Of a stretch of 64,000 nucleotides of DNA, positions 21,569-31,600 are shown piece after piece (positions within the stretch are counted from its first letter, which is position 1; each line of letters begins with the position of its first letter). The position numbers and the translations under genes are program-made. A model generated the notes under the pieces. That model was not told the DNA's origin. It saw only the letters and a program-made list of their open reading frames with translations, and did not search any database. Source of the DNA: Bacteroidia bacterium (GTDB taxonomy: Bacteria > Bacteroidota > Bacteroidia > J057 > JADKCL01); contig JACJYV010000001.1 of the NCBI GenBank assembly GCA_020635905.1, positions 558,001 through 622,000 on the forward strand, given 5' to 3'.

Positions 21569-22756
21569 TTAATCAAGAATCTCAGTAACCTGACCTGCAC
21601 CAATGGTACGACCACCTTCGCGGATAGCGAAACGGAGTCCTTTTTCCATTGCTACTTCGTAGATCAGATCTACAGTGATTGTTGCATTATCACCAGGCAT
21701 GATCATCTCGGTACCTTCAGCCAGGGAGATTACCCCGGTTACGTCGGTGGTACGGAGATAGAACTGAGGACGGTAGTTACCGAAGAAAGGAGTGTGACGT
21801 CCACCTTCGTCTTTGCTCAGTACGTAAACTTCAGCCCTGAATTTCTTGTGAGGAGTTACAGATCCGGGTTTGATGATAACCATACCACGTTTGATCTGAT
21901 CTTTATCGATACCACGGAGGAGGAGACCTACGTTGTCACCAGCTTCACCACGGTCGAGGATTTTGCGGAACATTTCAACCCCGGTTACTACTGATTTCAG
22001 TTTTTCAGTACCGAGACCGATGATGTTAACTTCATCGCCAGAGTTGATCACACCACGCTCAATACGACCGGTGGCAACAGTACCACGACCGGTGATAGAG
22101 AACACGTCTTCAACAGGCATCAGGAAGGGCTTGTCGATGGCACGCTCAGGCATGGGGATGAAAGTATCAACAGCTTCCATCAGTTCGCGAACTTTTTCTT
22201 CCCACTCGGGCTCTCCGTTCAGAGCACCCAGGGCAGAACCGCGGATGATTGGAGTGTCATCTCCGGGGTATTCATAGGAAGAGAGCAGCTCGCGCAGTTC
22301 CATTTCAACCAGTTCGAGGAGTTCTTCGTCGTCAACCAGATCCACTTTGTTCATGAAAACAACGAGTGAGGGTACACCAACCTGGCGGGCCAGGAGAATG
22401 TGCTCGCGGGTCTGGGGCATTGGGCCGTCAGTAGCAGCGCAAACGAGAATACCTCCGTCCATCTGAGCAGCACCCGTAACCATGTTTTTCACATAGTCGG
22501 CGTGGCCAGGGCAGTCAACGTGTGCGTAGTGACGATTAGCAGTTTCGTACTCAACGTGAGCGGTATTAATGGTAATACCACGCTCTTTTTCTTCAGGAGC
22601 GTTGTCGATTGAGTCGAAAGATGCAACCTTAGCGGTTCCTGCTTTAGCAAGAACTGAAGTAATTGCAGCTGTAAGGGTGGTCTTACCATGGTCAACGTGA
22701 CCGATTGTACCGATATTCACGTGTGGTTTCGTCCGCTGAAAATTTTCCTTAGCCAT
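21569..22756 (-). CDS. tuf: Elongation factor Tu
   Basis: 395 residues with G1 GHVDHGKTTL, G2 RGITINTAHVEY, G3 DCPGHADY and G4 NKVD. It delivers aminoacyl-tRNA to the ribosome. It lies between tRNA-Thr(GGT) and tRNA-Trp, the tufB position of E. coli. No second tuf copy is in the window. Confidence 0.98.
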   Translation of the reverse strand: MAKENFQRTKPHVNIGTIGHVDHGKTTLTAAITSVLAKAGTAKVASFDSIDNAPEEKERGITINTAHVEYETANRHYAHVDCPGHADYVKNMVTGAAQMDGGILVCAATDGPMPQTREHILLARQVGVPSLVVFMNKVDLVDDEELLELVEMELRELLSSYEYPGDDTPIIRGSALGALNGEPEWEEKVRELMEAVDTFIPMPERAIDKPFLMPVEDVFSITGRGTVATGRIERGVINSGDEVNIIGLGTEKLKSVVTGVEMFRKILDRGEAGDNVGLLLRGIDKDQIKRGMVIIKPGSVTPHKKFRAEVYVLSKDEGGRHTPFFGNYRPQFYLRTTDVTGVISLAEGTEMIMPGDNATITVDLIYEVAMEKGLRFAIREGGRTIGAGQVTEILD

Positions 22757-22803
22757 TTTTTTAGAAAATTAAGATTAAAATTGATCTCAATAAAAATAAT
22801 TAG

Positions 22804-22876
22804 AGCCGCTAATCAGACTTGAACTGATGACCCCCTCCTTACCATGGAGGTGCTCTACCAACTGAGCTATAGCGGC
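22804..22876 (-). tRNA. tRNA-Thr (GGT)
   Basis: 73 nt; acceptor GCCGCTA/TAGCGGC with discriminator T, D-arm GCTCAGTTGGTAGAGC, anticodon stem CCTCC/GGAGG with anticodon GGT, T-loop AGTTCAAGTCT. No encoded CCA. Last tRNA before tuf. Confidence 0.96.
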
Positions 22877-22885
22877 TGAAAAAAG

Positions 22886-22958
22886 AGCGGGAGACGAGAC
22901 TCGAACCCGCGACCCTCAGCTTGGAAGGCTGATGCTCTACCAACTGAGCTACTCCCGC
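22886..22958 (-). tRNA. tRNA-Gly (TCC)
   Basis: 73 nt; acceptor GCGGGAG/CTCCCGC, anticodon stem TCAGC/GCTGA with loop CTTCCAA (anticodon TCC), T-arm GCGGGTTCGAGTCTCGT. No encoded CCA. Confidence 0.96.
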
Positions 22959-23068
22959 CTGTATTAATACAGTTTTCTTAAAGAACTTTTATATCATCCG
23001 GCAAATTGCTTTGCCAAAGATGTTGGTATTTTCCAAAGATCCATCCCTGAAAAACAGGGAAATAACCG
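22959..23068 (-). other. tRNA-Tyr/tRNA-Gly spacer with three hairpins
   Basis: This 110-bp spacer is longer than the others in the cluster and carries a 14-bp perfect palindrome CTGTATTAATACAG (22959-22972), a GGCAAA/TTTGCC hairpin and a CCCTG/CAGGG hairpin. These may be processing signals for the tRNA precursor. That is inference only. Confidence 0.4.
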
Positions 23069-23150
23069 TGGGGAGAGCAGGATTCGAACCTACGAAGTCA
23101 GAGACAGCAGATTTACAGTCTGCCCCAGTTGGCCGCTTTGGTATCTCCCC
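23069..23150 (-). tRNA. tRNA-Tyr (GTA)
   Basis: 82 nt, class II with a long variable arm; acceptor GGGGAGA/TCTCCCC, discriminator A, anticodon loop CTGTAAA (anticodon GTA), T-loop GGTTCGAATCC. Confidence 0.96.
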
Positions 23151-23170
23151 AATTATATCAAAAAGAACCG

Positions 23171-23243
23171 AGCCTCAAGACGGACTCGAACCGCCGACCG
23201 GCTGATTACAAATCAGCTGCTCTACCAACTGAGCTATTGAGGC
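23171..23243 (-). tRNA. tRNA-Thr (TGT)
   Basis: 73 nt; acceptor GCCTCAA/TTGAGGC, anticodon stem GCTGA/TCAGC with loop TTTGTAA (anticodon TGT), T-loop CGGTTCGAGTCCG. First gene of the tRNA-tuf-rpoC unit, about 22 nt after the predicted transcription start. Confidence 0.96.
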
Positions 23244-23269
23244 CTGCCAGCGAATTTTTTAAAGAACTG

Positions 23270-23301
23270 CAAAGATAGAGGATTGCGGATTATTTTCCAA
23301 A
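23270..23301 (-). promoter_or_regulatory. Bacteroidota promoter of the tRNA-tuf-rpoC unit
   Basis: Reading the minus strand: TTTG (23301-23298), 20-bp spacer, TATCTTTG (23277-23270). This matches the -33/-7 consensus. Transcription would start near 23265. Confidence 0.75.
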
Positions 23302-23382
23302 AAATCACTCTATATTTCACAACCCCAATTGAGCAAATAAATTTTCTCAACTCGGGCTTGCAAAAATAATACTCCAAACCGT

Positions 23383-23616
23383 CTAACCAAACATTTTTTT
23401 AAAAAATGTTTTGATTTCTTTTGCCTCATACCCCTTTTCCCGAAAAATCGCCTCAATTCGACTGATTTCGATGTTTTTGCCCTGTAAAAAAAGTGTTTTG
23501 TCCGGGCTTTTCAGGTCCACTTCCCAACTTTCCACCCCGGGTTCGTGGTCAGGTGCATCACTAACCTTCTGGATACAGCCCTCACATTTGAGATTTGTTT
23601 TAAATTTCAGCTCCAT
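23383..23616 (-). CDS. Heavy-metal-associated (HMA) domain protein, probable copper chaperone
   Basis: 77 residues from the ATG at 23616 (MELKFKTNLKCEGCIQKV). It is one HMA (ferredoxin-like) domain with the metal-binding CxxC as KCEGC, at residues ~11-14. Such proteins carry Cu(I) to P1B ATPases. It starts 8 bp after copA ends and must be co-transcribed with it. The longer frame from 23790 overlaps copA and is rejected. Confidence 0.85.
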   Translation of the reverse strand: MELKFKTNLKCEGCIQKVSDAPDHEPGVESWEVDLKSPDKTLFLQGKNIEISRIEAIFREKGYEAKEIKTFFKKMFG

Positions 23617-23624
23617 TTTATGGG

Positions 23625-25841
23625 TTAATTTATTTTTTGCCCCTTCAGGCGAAGAGAGTTGAGGACCACGGAAAGTGAACTGAAGGCCATAGCCCCTGCG
23701 GCAATCATGGGATTCAGGAGAATACCCCAAACCGGGAACAGCACTCCCGCAGCAAGGGGAATGCCAATCAGGTTGTAGATAAAGGCCCAAAACAAGTTTT
23801 GGCGAATGGTGGCGACAGTGGCTTTGCTGAGCTGAAAAAAAGCAGGAATTACTGCAATATTCCCCCCGGCAAGTACCACCCGGGCCGTATCCATGGCAAT
23901 GTCAGTGCCTGAACCCATGGCAATGCCCACATCTGAAGCGGCGAGTGCGGGCGAATCGTTGATTCCATCCCCGATCATGGCCACTTTGCGGCCTTTGGCC
24001 TTCAGTTCCTGAATCAGCCCGGCTTTGCCGGCCGGAAGCAAGCCTGCATAAACTTCGCTTATACCGCTTTGGCGGGCGATTACCCGCGCGGCATCTTCCT
24101 GGTCGCCAGTTGCCATGATGGGCGTAATGCCCAGCGATTTTATCCGGGAAATGATTTCAGCAGCCTGTGGCCTCAATACATCGCTCAGCCCGGCCAGCCC
24201 TACCACAGATCCGTTCAGGGCAAAATAGACCACAGTCTGGGCCTCTTCCTTCCAGGCCCTGGCCCGGGTCTCCAGTTCGGGTGTGATTTCAACCTTAAGA
24301 TCTGTCATCAAAGCCAGATTACCTGCGGCAAGAACGTTCCCTTTCAGACTGGCTTTGACTCCTTTGCCTGCTACATTAAAAAATATACCATCTTCCCTCA
24401 GTGAAATACCCTCTGACTTAAATTTTTCGGATAAAGCACGGGCCAGGGGATGCTCAGAACGATTTTCCAGTCCATAAAAGTCACTTTTCCAATCTTCTGC
24501 TTCTTCCAGCCAAAGCCAGTTCACCACTTCGGGTCTTCCCAGGGTAAGGGTCCCTGTTTTATCCAGAATTAAAGTATCCACCTGACTGGCTCTTTCCAGG
24601 CTTTCTGCATCACGAATCAATATGCCCATGCGGGCGCCTTTGCCGACGCCCACGATGATGGCAGTAGGCGTAGCAAGCCCCAGGGCACAGGGACAGGCGA
24701 TCACAAGCACGGTTACAGCTGTAATCAGGGCATAAACCCAGTTGGGTTCGGGACCCAAAAAGTACCAAAGGGTTGCGGCAATCAGGGCAATTGCAATCAC
24801 GACGGGCACAAACACGGCCGAAATTTTATCGGCCAGGGCCTGCACGGGAGCTTTGCTCCCCTGGGCTTCCTTTACCATTTGTATGATTCTGGCCAACAGG
24901 GTCTCCTCCCCTACTTTCAGGGCTTTCATCTGAAAATTCCCACTTTGATTGAGCGTGCCGGCCACTACGGGGTCTCCCGCTATTTTATGGACTGGAAGGG
25001 GCTCCCCGGTCACCATGCTTTCGTCGAGCCAGGACTCTCCTTTGATTACTTCCCCATCGACCGGGATTCTTTCGCCGGGGCGAATGGCCAGAATGTCATT
25101 CACAACCACCTCCTGCAACGGAAGGGTTACCTCCTCCCCCGCCCGGATCACCCGCGCCTGGTCAGGTTCCAGAGCCAGCAGGCTTTTGATCGCATCTGAA
25201 GCACGGTTTCGGGCCCTTTCCTCGAGCCAACGGCCGAGGAGAATGAGGGTAATGATCATGCCCGCGCTTTCAAAATACACCTGAGAATGGAGGTGATATT
25301 GACCCAAAACATCCGGGAAAATGGTATTCCAACCACTGAAAATAAAGGCAGTTCCCGATCCCAGGGCCACCAAAACGTCCATGTTGGTGCGCCCCTGAAT
25401 CAGTTGCTTGAAGCCATTGACAAAAAATTCACTTCCCCCAAAGACCAGCACGGGCAGTGAAAGGCCCAACATGATGGGTGCCGCGTAAGGCATATCCATG
25501 AAAAACATGCCAATTACCATCAAGGGAAGGGAAAAAAGGACGGAAACGATCAGTTTACGGGTGAGAATCCTGAAACGCTGATTTTCTCTTTCCTCTTTCT
25601 GATCTCTGCTTTCTTCCTCTACCACCAGATCGTAGCCGATTTTTTTGATGGTTTTTCGCATTTCAGTCAGGTTCACCTGATCAGAGTGCCAGGTTACCAG
25701 AGCAGAATGGTTGGCATAATTGACGGTGGCCGAGTCAATACCAGGCAAGGTTTTGAGCATGGATTCCACGCTAACTGCGCAGGATGCGCAGCTCATACCC
25801 ACAACCGGGATTTCTTTTTTTATTATGGTATCCTTGCCCAT
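23625..25841 (-). CDS. copA: Copper-exporting P1B-type ATPase
   Basis: 738 residues. One N-terminal HMA domain with GMSCASC; an eight-helix P1B membrane domain; the actuator motif TGEPLPV; metal-channel CPC in IACPCALGLATPTAI; phosphorylation loop DKTGTLT; SEHPLA of the nucleotide domain; hinge GDGINDSPALA. All catalytic residues are present. It pumps Cu(I) out of the cytoplasm. The HMA chaperone gene follows 8 bp later. No CueR/CsoR-type regulator is adjacent. Confidence 0.95.
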   Translation of the reverse strand: MGKDTIIKKEIPVVGMSCASCAVSVESMLKTLPGIDSATVNYANHSALVTWHSDQVNLTEMRKTIKKIGYDLVVEEESRDQKEERENQRFRILTRKLIVSVLFSLPLMVIGMFFMDMPYAAPIMLGLSLPVLVFGGSEFFVNGFKQLIQGRTNMDVLVALGSGTAFIFSGWNTIFPDVLGQYHLHSQVYFESAGMIITLILLGRWLEERARNRASDAIKSLLALEPDQARVIRAGEEVTLPLQEVVVNDILAIRPGERIPVDGEVIKGESWLDESMVTGEPLPVHKIAGDPVVAGTLNQSGNFQMKALKVGEETLLARIIQMVKEAQGSKAPVQALADKISAVFVPVVIAIALIAATLWYFLGPEPNWVYALITAVTVLVIACPCALGLATPTAIIVGVGKGARMGILIRDAESLERASQVDTLILDKTGTLTLGRPEVVNWLWLEEAEDWKSDFYGLENRSEHPLARALSEKFKSEGISLREDGIFFNVAGKGVKASLKGNVLAAGNLALMTDLKVEITPELETRARAWKEEAQTVVYFALNGSVVGLAGLSDVLRPQAAEIISRIKSLGITPIMATGDQEDAARVIARQSGISEVYAGLLPAGKAGLIQELKAKGRKVAMIGDGINDSPALAASDVGIAMGSGTDIAMDTARVVLAGGNIAVIPAFFQLSKATVATIRQNLFWAFIYNLIGIPLAAGVLFPVWGILLNPMIAAGAMAFSSLSVVLNSLRLKGQKIN

Positions 25842-25918
25842 GGTAGGGTGTTAACTTTATTGATTGCATAAAGTTTGGGCAAATTAAACGGTAGAAAAGG
25901 AAATAAAAATGACGGGGA

Positions 25919-26389
25919 TCAGATTCGGGGACGGGAATTTCCAAAGGAAATTTCGTTGGGCAACTCGTTGCGGTCTGTGTAATGGAAGGGAAAATATTCG
26001 GCCAATTCTCCTGCAACTTCAAAAATGGTCTTGATGACCCCTTCAAGGTAATTTTCGTGCTTAAAATAATACTGCATATCAATCAGGATGCGGTCCCAAA
26101 AGTCATTTGGAACTTTGGCGTTGATGCCATCATCGCCAAAAATGGCGAAAACATGGTCAACCACCGCAATATAGATCAGCACTCCGTTGCGCTGCTCCGT
26201 TTCCTGCATATTCAGTTCAGAAAAAACTGCCCGGGCCCGGTCCAAGGCCGGACCCGGACAATGATTTTCCAAATGCAGCCTGATCTCACCTGTGGTCAGG
26301 TTTTCGGCCTGGGCGATGGCATCCACGATTTGTTCCACCTCCTCAGGTGAGAAAAAATTAGTGGCGTCAATTTCGTCCTTGTAGATCAT
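25919..26389 (-). CDS. TPM-domain protein
   Basis: 156 residues from the ATG at 26389. The TPM (YgcG/MOLO1-like) domain is recognised by LTTGEIRLHLENHCPG (residues ~33-48), then RNGVLIYIAVVDHVFAIFGDDGINAKVPNDFWDRI. There is no signal peptide or membrane anchor, so this is the soluble cytoplasmic subtype seen in Bacteroidota next to LemA/YgcG genes. It starts ~15 bp downstream of the DUF4476 gene, suggesting a bicistron. Function unknown. Confidence 0.75.
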   Translation of the reverse strand: MIYKDEIDATNFFSPEEVEQIVDAIAQAENLTTGEIRLHLENHCPGPALDRARAVFSELNMQETEQRNGVLIYIAVVDHVFAIFGDDGINAKVPNDFWDRILIDMQYYFKHENYLEGVIKTIFEVAGELAEYFPFHYTDRNELPNEISFGNSRPRI

Positions 26390-26404
26390 GCTGCAACTCA
26401 ATAA

Positions 26405-27400
26405 TTAACGGGTGGAATTGATGTATTGATCCAATTCATCAATGCTGGCCTCAAAAGTGAAGGCATCATTTACCTTATAGTAATTATTGCGATCCATGAC
26501 GTAGGAATAGGCAAATTTGGCATAATCCAGTTTGTCGTCTTCGAAAGCCATCAGTTTGGCGATCTGCAATACCTGGCTGGAAGACAGACAGTTATTCTGG
26601 GTAATCTGCTTGGCCTGGGTTAATTTGCTGTCACGGAAAGTTTTGCTTTCAATTGATCTTTTGGCGCTTTCAAAGTCTGATGAACCCATTTCATAGCAGG
26701 GAGTGCCAGTCATAGTGGGATCAGCCACTACCACCTGATCGTCAACCCAGCCCCCACTTGTGGTCGTGGTGGTGGTAGTTGTGGTGGTGGTACTCATCGA
26801 GGAAGTTCCCATATTGGTATTCATGTTGGTACCCATGTTGGTTTCAGAGGTGGTGATATTTACCCCCATGCCAAAACCATCAATGTTCACATTCATGCTT
26901 ACATTTTCTCCCGTGGGAGTGCTTACGCCCGTGGTAGTGGTGGTTCCGCCCCCTGTGGTTACAACCTGGGTTTCCTCGACCACGGTAGTCGTGGTGGTGG
27001 TGGCAGGCGGAAGAGCCGTGTTGTACACAACCACGCTCTGGTTGGCGGGTGCAGGAGGAAGCTGATTGAGGGGAGCTTCGCTCACATAACCCAGTTTGTA
27101 TTCACCTTTTTTATTCTGCTTGATGCTCATTACGACCTCGTATCCGGGCTTGGTGTAAAGGGTTTTATCCATTTCACCAAGGGCACGATTGGCAAAGATC
27201 ACCTTCAGTTTGTAGGCGGGTTGGTTCAGATCCTGAATCTTGAGGTTTGTTTCAGGCTGGGGATTCATTTGCATACCATTGAGAATGGCGGTAAACTGCT
27301 CCCCATTGGCGGTAAAGAGAACGATGTTGCCGGTCTCCTGAGCGCTCAGCGTGGAGACCATTGTGATTGCGAAAGCAAAAAAGAGTACTATTCTTTTCAT
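26405..27400 (-). CDS. Secreted DUF4476 protein with long threonine tract
   Basis: 331 residues. A signal peptide ends near AQE (residues ~1-21). A first compact domain (~22-115) is followed by a low-complexity linker with three Thr/Val/Gly-rich blocks (~130-220, runs of up to 12 Thr). The C-terminal domain (~235-331) has the DUF4476 pattern: FESAKRSIESKTFRDSKLTQAKQ, IAKLMAFEDDKLDYAKFAY and NYYKVNDAFTF. The role is unknown. Long Thr tracts in secreted Bacteroidota proteins are often O-glycosylated, which is inference here. Confidence 0.85.
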   Translation of the reverse strand: MKRIVLFFAFAITMVSTLSAQETGNIVLFTANGEQFTAILNGMQMNPQPETNLKIQDLNQPAYKLKVIFANRALGEMDKTLYTKPGYEVVMSIKQNKKGEYKLGYVSEAPLNQLPPAPANQSVVVYNTALPPATTTTTTVVEETQVVTTGGGTTTTTGVSTPTGENVSMNVNIDGFGMGVNITTSETNMGTNMNTNMGTSSMSTTTTTTTTTTTSGGWVDDQVVVADPTMTGTPCYEMGSSDFESAKRSIESKTFRDSKLTQAKQITQNNCLSSSQVLQIAKLMAFEDDKLDYAKFAYSYVMDRNNYYKVNDAFTFEASIDELDQYINSTR

Positions 27401-27503
27401 GGTGTTATTAAATTTTGGTGGAGCAATTTACAAATTGCGTGCCAGCCTTTGCAAGATACGCGAAGCGGGTAATTTTCACTAATTTAGGGGGCCGAATTTA
27501 CTT

Positions 27504-28217
27504 ATGCCTGTATTTCTTCTCAACGATTCCCTTGAATTTCCCCAGGTTTATCTGTCAGAGCCGGACGGATTGCTGGCTGTTGGGGGTGATTTGAGCCCAA
27601 ATCGTTTGCTTCTGGCCTATCAAATGGGGATTTTTCCCTGGTTTTCGCAGGAGGATCCCATTTTGTGGTGGTCGCCCGATCCGCGCATGGTGATGTTTCC
27701 GGGCGAATTGAAAGTCTCCAAAAGTATGCGCCCGCTGTTCAATCAGCAAAAGTTCAGGGTGAGTTTTGACCAGAATTTTGCCGCAGTGATCAAAGCCTGC
27801 AAGCAGAAATACCGTCCCGGCCAGTCGGGGACCTGGATTACGGAAGAAATGGTGGATGCCTATCTGGAACTGCATCGTCTGGGCTTTGCCCATTCTGTGG
27901 AAGTCTGGCAGGGTGAAACCCTGGTGGGTGGCTTGTACGGGGTGTCTTTGGGCAGATTTTTCTTTGGGGAATCCATGTTTTCCAACCAGCCAAATGCCTC
28001 AAAAACAGGATTTATCACCCTGGTGAATTCTCTCGTGGCCCTTGAATTTGAATTGATTGACTGCCAGGTTTACACCAAACACCTTGATTCCCTGGGTGCA
28101 AGATTGATTCCCCGAAAACAATTTATTGAAATTCTTCGCAAGGGAATTTCGGCCCCCACCCTGCAGGGAAACTGGTCTGAAAAACTTCCCCTCGTTTGGC
28201 CCGGAAATTTATACTAA
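27504..28217 (+). CDS. aat: Leucyl/phenylalanyl-tRNA-protein transferase
   Basis: 237 residues. It adds Leu or Phe to proteins beginning with Arg or Lys, making them ClpS/ClpAP substrates (N-end rule). Typical motifs: GLLAVGGDLSP, LLLAYQMGIFPWFSQEDPILWWSPDPR, GTWITEEMVDAYLELHRLGFAHSVEVW, GGLYGVSLGRFFFGESMFS. First gene of a three-gene unit: the LemA-like gene follows after 9 bp and the DUF2207 gene 3 bp later. Confidence 0.95.
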   Translation: MPVFLLNDSLEFPQVYLSEPDGLLAVGGDLSPNRLLLAYQMGIFPWFSQEDPILWWSPDPRMVMFPGELKVSKSMRPLFNQQKFRVSFDQNFAAVIKACKQKYRPGQSGTWITEEMVDAYLELHRLGFAHSVEVWQGETLVGGLYGVSLGRFFFGESMFSNQPNASKTGFITLVNSLVALEFELIDCQVYTKHLDSLGARLIPRKQFIEILRKGISAPTLQGNWSEKLPLVWPGNLY

Positions 28218-28226
28218 ATTGAGCGT

Positions 28227-28607
28227 ATGACCATCCTCCTCTATATTTTCATTGGGCTGGCGATCACCTGCGTACCCCTTACGATCATTCTGTACAATCG
28301 TCTGGCCGGGATGCGCCTGAAGGCCCGGGAAGCTCAAAGTGGAGTTGATATTCAGTTGGAGAAAAAGACCAAGATCGGCCAGGAACTGGCCAAAGAGGCC
28401 AGTCAGGATACTTTTGACTCCTATAAAGATGCCCTGGTGGCTGCGGAAAAAGATTTTGAAATGGCCTGTCGCTATTATAATGCAGTGGTCAGAGATTATA
28501 ACGCAGCTTTGGAGCAATTTCCATCCACTCTGATCGCTATCCTGCTCAATTTTCGCAAAATGGAATTCCACGAAGGCGAACAAAATGGAGAATCCCCTGA
28601 ATTCTGA
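28227..28607 (+). CDS. Short LemA-like membrane protein
   Basis: 126 residues. One N-terminal transmembrane helix (LLYIFIGLAITCVPLTIIL) is followed by the LemA pattern YNRLAGMRLKAREAQSGVDIQLEKK (~24-48), then a helix ending AVVRDYNAALEQFPSTLIAILLNF. Typical LemA is about 185 residues; most of the middle helical hairpin is missing, so this is a mini-LemA. It lies directly before the DUF2207 gene, a pairing common for LemA and DUF2207/TPM envelope genes. Function unknown. Confidence 0.7.
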   Translation: MTILLYIFIGLAITCVPLTIILYNRLAGMRLKAREAQSGVDIQLEKKTKIGQELAKEASQDTFDSYKDALVAAEKDFEMACRYYNAVVRDYNAALEQFPSTLIAILLNFRKMEFHEGEQNGESPEF

Positions 28608-28610
28608 ACC

Positions 28611-31600
28611 ATGAAAAATCTGAAAATCTGTTTCCTCAGCCTGATTTTCCTCCTTCCCCTGGGATTGAGGGCTACTTATTTTGAAGTAAATGATTATTTC
28701 GTGTCGCTGGTGGTGGGTGCCGACGGTTCGCTGGACGTTACAGAAACCATTACGGTCAATTTTACTGAAAACCGCCACGGAATCATCCGCGAAATTCCTT
28801 ACAGCTATAATACCGTCCCTGTAATTGGTGAAAAGGCCGAAGGCCATTACGATGGGACGCCCTACACCACCTATTACGACGAAATCACGGTGGACAATTA
28901 CGACTTTTCCATTTCCCGCGAGGGAGGCAAAATCAAATTGAAAATTGGGTCGCCCAATGCCTGGGTTAACGGGGAAAAGGTTTATAAGATCCACTATAAA
29001 ATCTACGGGGTAATCAATTTTTTTAGTGACCGGGCCGAATTATACTGGAATCTGACTGGCAATGCCTGGACGGAACGGATTAATAAGGTAAGGTGGGAGG
29101 TGAAATTGCCCGATCAACCCACCAATTATTTTGTCTGGACAGGCATAGCGGGCTCAACCCAAAGTCATGCGAGCCTGAAAACCACCCAAAACGGGGTTTC
29201 AGGTGAAACCACCAGCCCCATTTTGCCCCAGGAAGGCGTCACGGTGGCGGTTTCCATTCCCCGCACCCACATTCGCAACGAACCCGTTCCACCCATGGTG
29301 CTGGCCGACAGGTACGTGGTCAACGACCTGCATTGCAAACTGAAGGTGCACGAGGATGGAAAACTGGAGGTATGGCAGAATCTGGAAGTGGATTTCAAGC
29401 AAACAGAAAATTCCTTTGTCCACAGTTTCCCTTATGCCCCTGCGGGGCAACAGGGCGCTCCCCCAGAGTGGGCATTTGAGTATCAAATACTGGACATTTC
29501 CCTTCCCGGGGTTTATTCGCGTGGCTCGGGATATCGCTCTTTCACCCAGAATTTGCTTTTTTCAGCATCAGATCCACCCCATCAGTTTACTTACCACTAC
29601 TATGTATATAATTGTTTCCAGGAACGGGAAGGCAATTGGGAACTTGACTGGAAAGTTTTGGGAGAATATCTCAACGAACCCTGCCAAAAAGCCTCATTTG
29701 AAATTGAATTTCCAGCGGGGTACCTGGCCAAAAACCATCCACCAACCTTTCTGAGGAATAATTTTGAAACCCCTGACCTGAAAACGACGTTGGGCGAGGA
29801 CCATTTTTCGGGCGAAACCAGGCGTACGCTGGTCCCTCATGATGAAATTGCATTTTTTCTGCAACTGGACGGCTCGAAATTTACCCCGGCCAAACTGCCC
29901 ATCAAATTGCTAACCGACGAGTTTTATGCGGACACCCAACAGGTTTCCCTTACTTTTCATAAAAATGGCTGGATTGATTTTGACTATTATTATAATGTGA
30001 CCATCCTCAATCATTACCAAAACCTGAATGCAGGCTATACTAAAGAGGTTTATGTCTTTGATTATGAACGCCCGGGAGAAGCAGAAATATGGCGCGATGA
30101 ACTCCCCTCCCATCAGATTTTTGGACGGGATAAAAAATGGTTAACTTGTGATTTTCAATCAGATCCGCCGCCATCCTACTCCTACAGCAGCCCTTATGCA
30201 AATGAATTTTACTGGAGTTTTGAGAACCAGAAACTGAAATCACAGCAAAGATCCTGGTCTTATCGGGCAAATGGCCTGGTGGGAGAAATGGAAGGAAAAG
30301 ACTTTTTTCACTTTCCGATCAACCGCGGGCTGGACGGCCCGAGTCAGGTTGTACGGGTGAAGATAAACCTGGAAGACGGCTTGAAAAACCTGGAAAATAT
30401 ACTCATGGTTTGCAATAACTACTCCTTATTATACGAGGTGCCTTTGAAAAAAGAGGGGAATGCTTTGGTGGCTGAATTGCCAAATGGGCTGCGGGAAGGA
30501 GAATTTCTACAACTTGCCCTGAGCTTTCCCCAGGGAAGCATTTCCCCAGCCATTGGCACCCGGCTGAGGCTGTTTTACCTCAACAACCCCTGGCTGATCT
30601 GGCCGTTTGCCGCTCCCGTTGTGTGTTTTTTGGTCTGGTTGCTGTTTGGACGGGAGAAAAAATTCACTGAAATGGTCAGATTTCATCCACCAGACGGATG
30701 TACCCCGGCCGAAGCGGGCTACCTGGCCGACTTCAAAGTCCATAATCAGGATATCATTTCCATGATTTACTTCTGGGCGGCCAACGGCAACCTCAAAATG
30801 GTGGATGAGGGGTTGGATCCCCTGAAAAAATCAGTATCGCTGGTCAAAAATAAAACCCCGATCGGGATGAAGAAGTTTGAAAAAACCATTTGGAACAAAC
30901 TGTTTTCAGGCCAGCGGAAAAAGGTGAAATTATCTCAACTGAAAAATACCTTTTACGGCACCCTGGCTCTTTCCAAAACTCAACTGACCACCCAATTCCA
31001 GAATGAGAAACAATTTTACCGTCCCTCACTGGTTATGGGAACCATTTTACGCACCTTCGGAATTTTGGTCGGGATCGGGGCCATAGGCCAGTCATTACTG
31101 GTCATTTTAGGCCAGGGATTTCACCAAACCAGCCGCTGGGATATGGCCATTGGCCTGTGGGTGATGACCCTTTCCCTGTATCTGACAGGCAGAAAAATCC
31201 CCCGCAGAAGCAATCACGGGGCAGAAACGTGGTCTCAACTAAAGGGATTTCGGGAATTCATTGAAAAGGCTGAGCAGGATCGTCTCAAACAGCTCGTGGA
31301 CGAAGATCCCAATTATTTTGGTCAAACTCTTCCCTACGCAATTGCCTTTGGCCTGGCCAGTCCCTGGGTGGCCAAATTCAAAGATTTGCTTATCACTTCC
31401 CCTGATTGGTACGTTAGCAATGATACCCGCGGGTTTACCACCACCCTGTTTGCAACAGACCTGGACCGCAACCTGATACAAATGGAACGCACCTTCAAGT
31501 CCACCCCACCCGCTCCCAGCGGGGGCTCGTCTTACTCCAGTTCGGGCAGCTCCTATTCCTCCAGCAGCTATTCCAGCAGTTCATTTGGCAGCTCAGGAGG

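Noticed and set aside
21443..21994. ORF over tRNA-Trp and the 3' end of tuf
   Set aside because: Also begins with translated tRNA (GGRIRTLGLRFWRPLLYQLSYT) and then runs antisense to tuf.
23011..23205. ORF over tRNA-Tyr and tRNA-Thr
   Set aside because: Contains the GRAGFEPTKSETADLQSAP and RTEPQDGLEPPTG strings that arise from translating tRNA genes; spurious.
23617..23790. Longer start of the HMA chaperone
   Set aside because: The 58 extra codons overlap the 3' end of copA and lack conservation; ATG 23616 starts the domain exactly.
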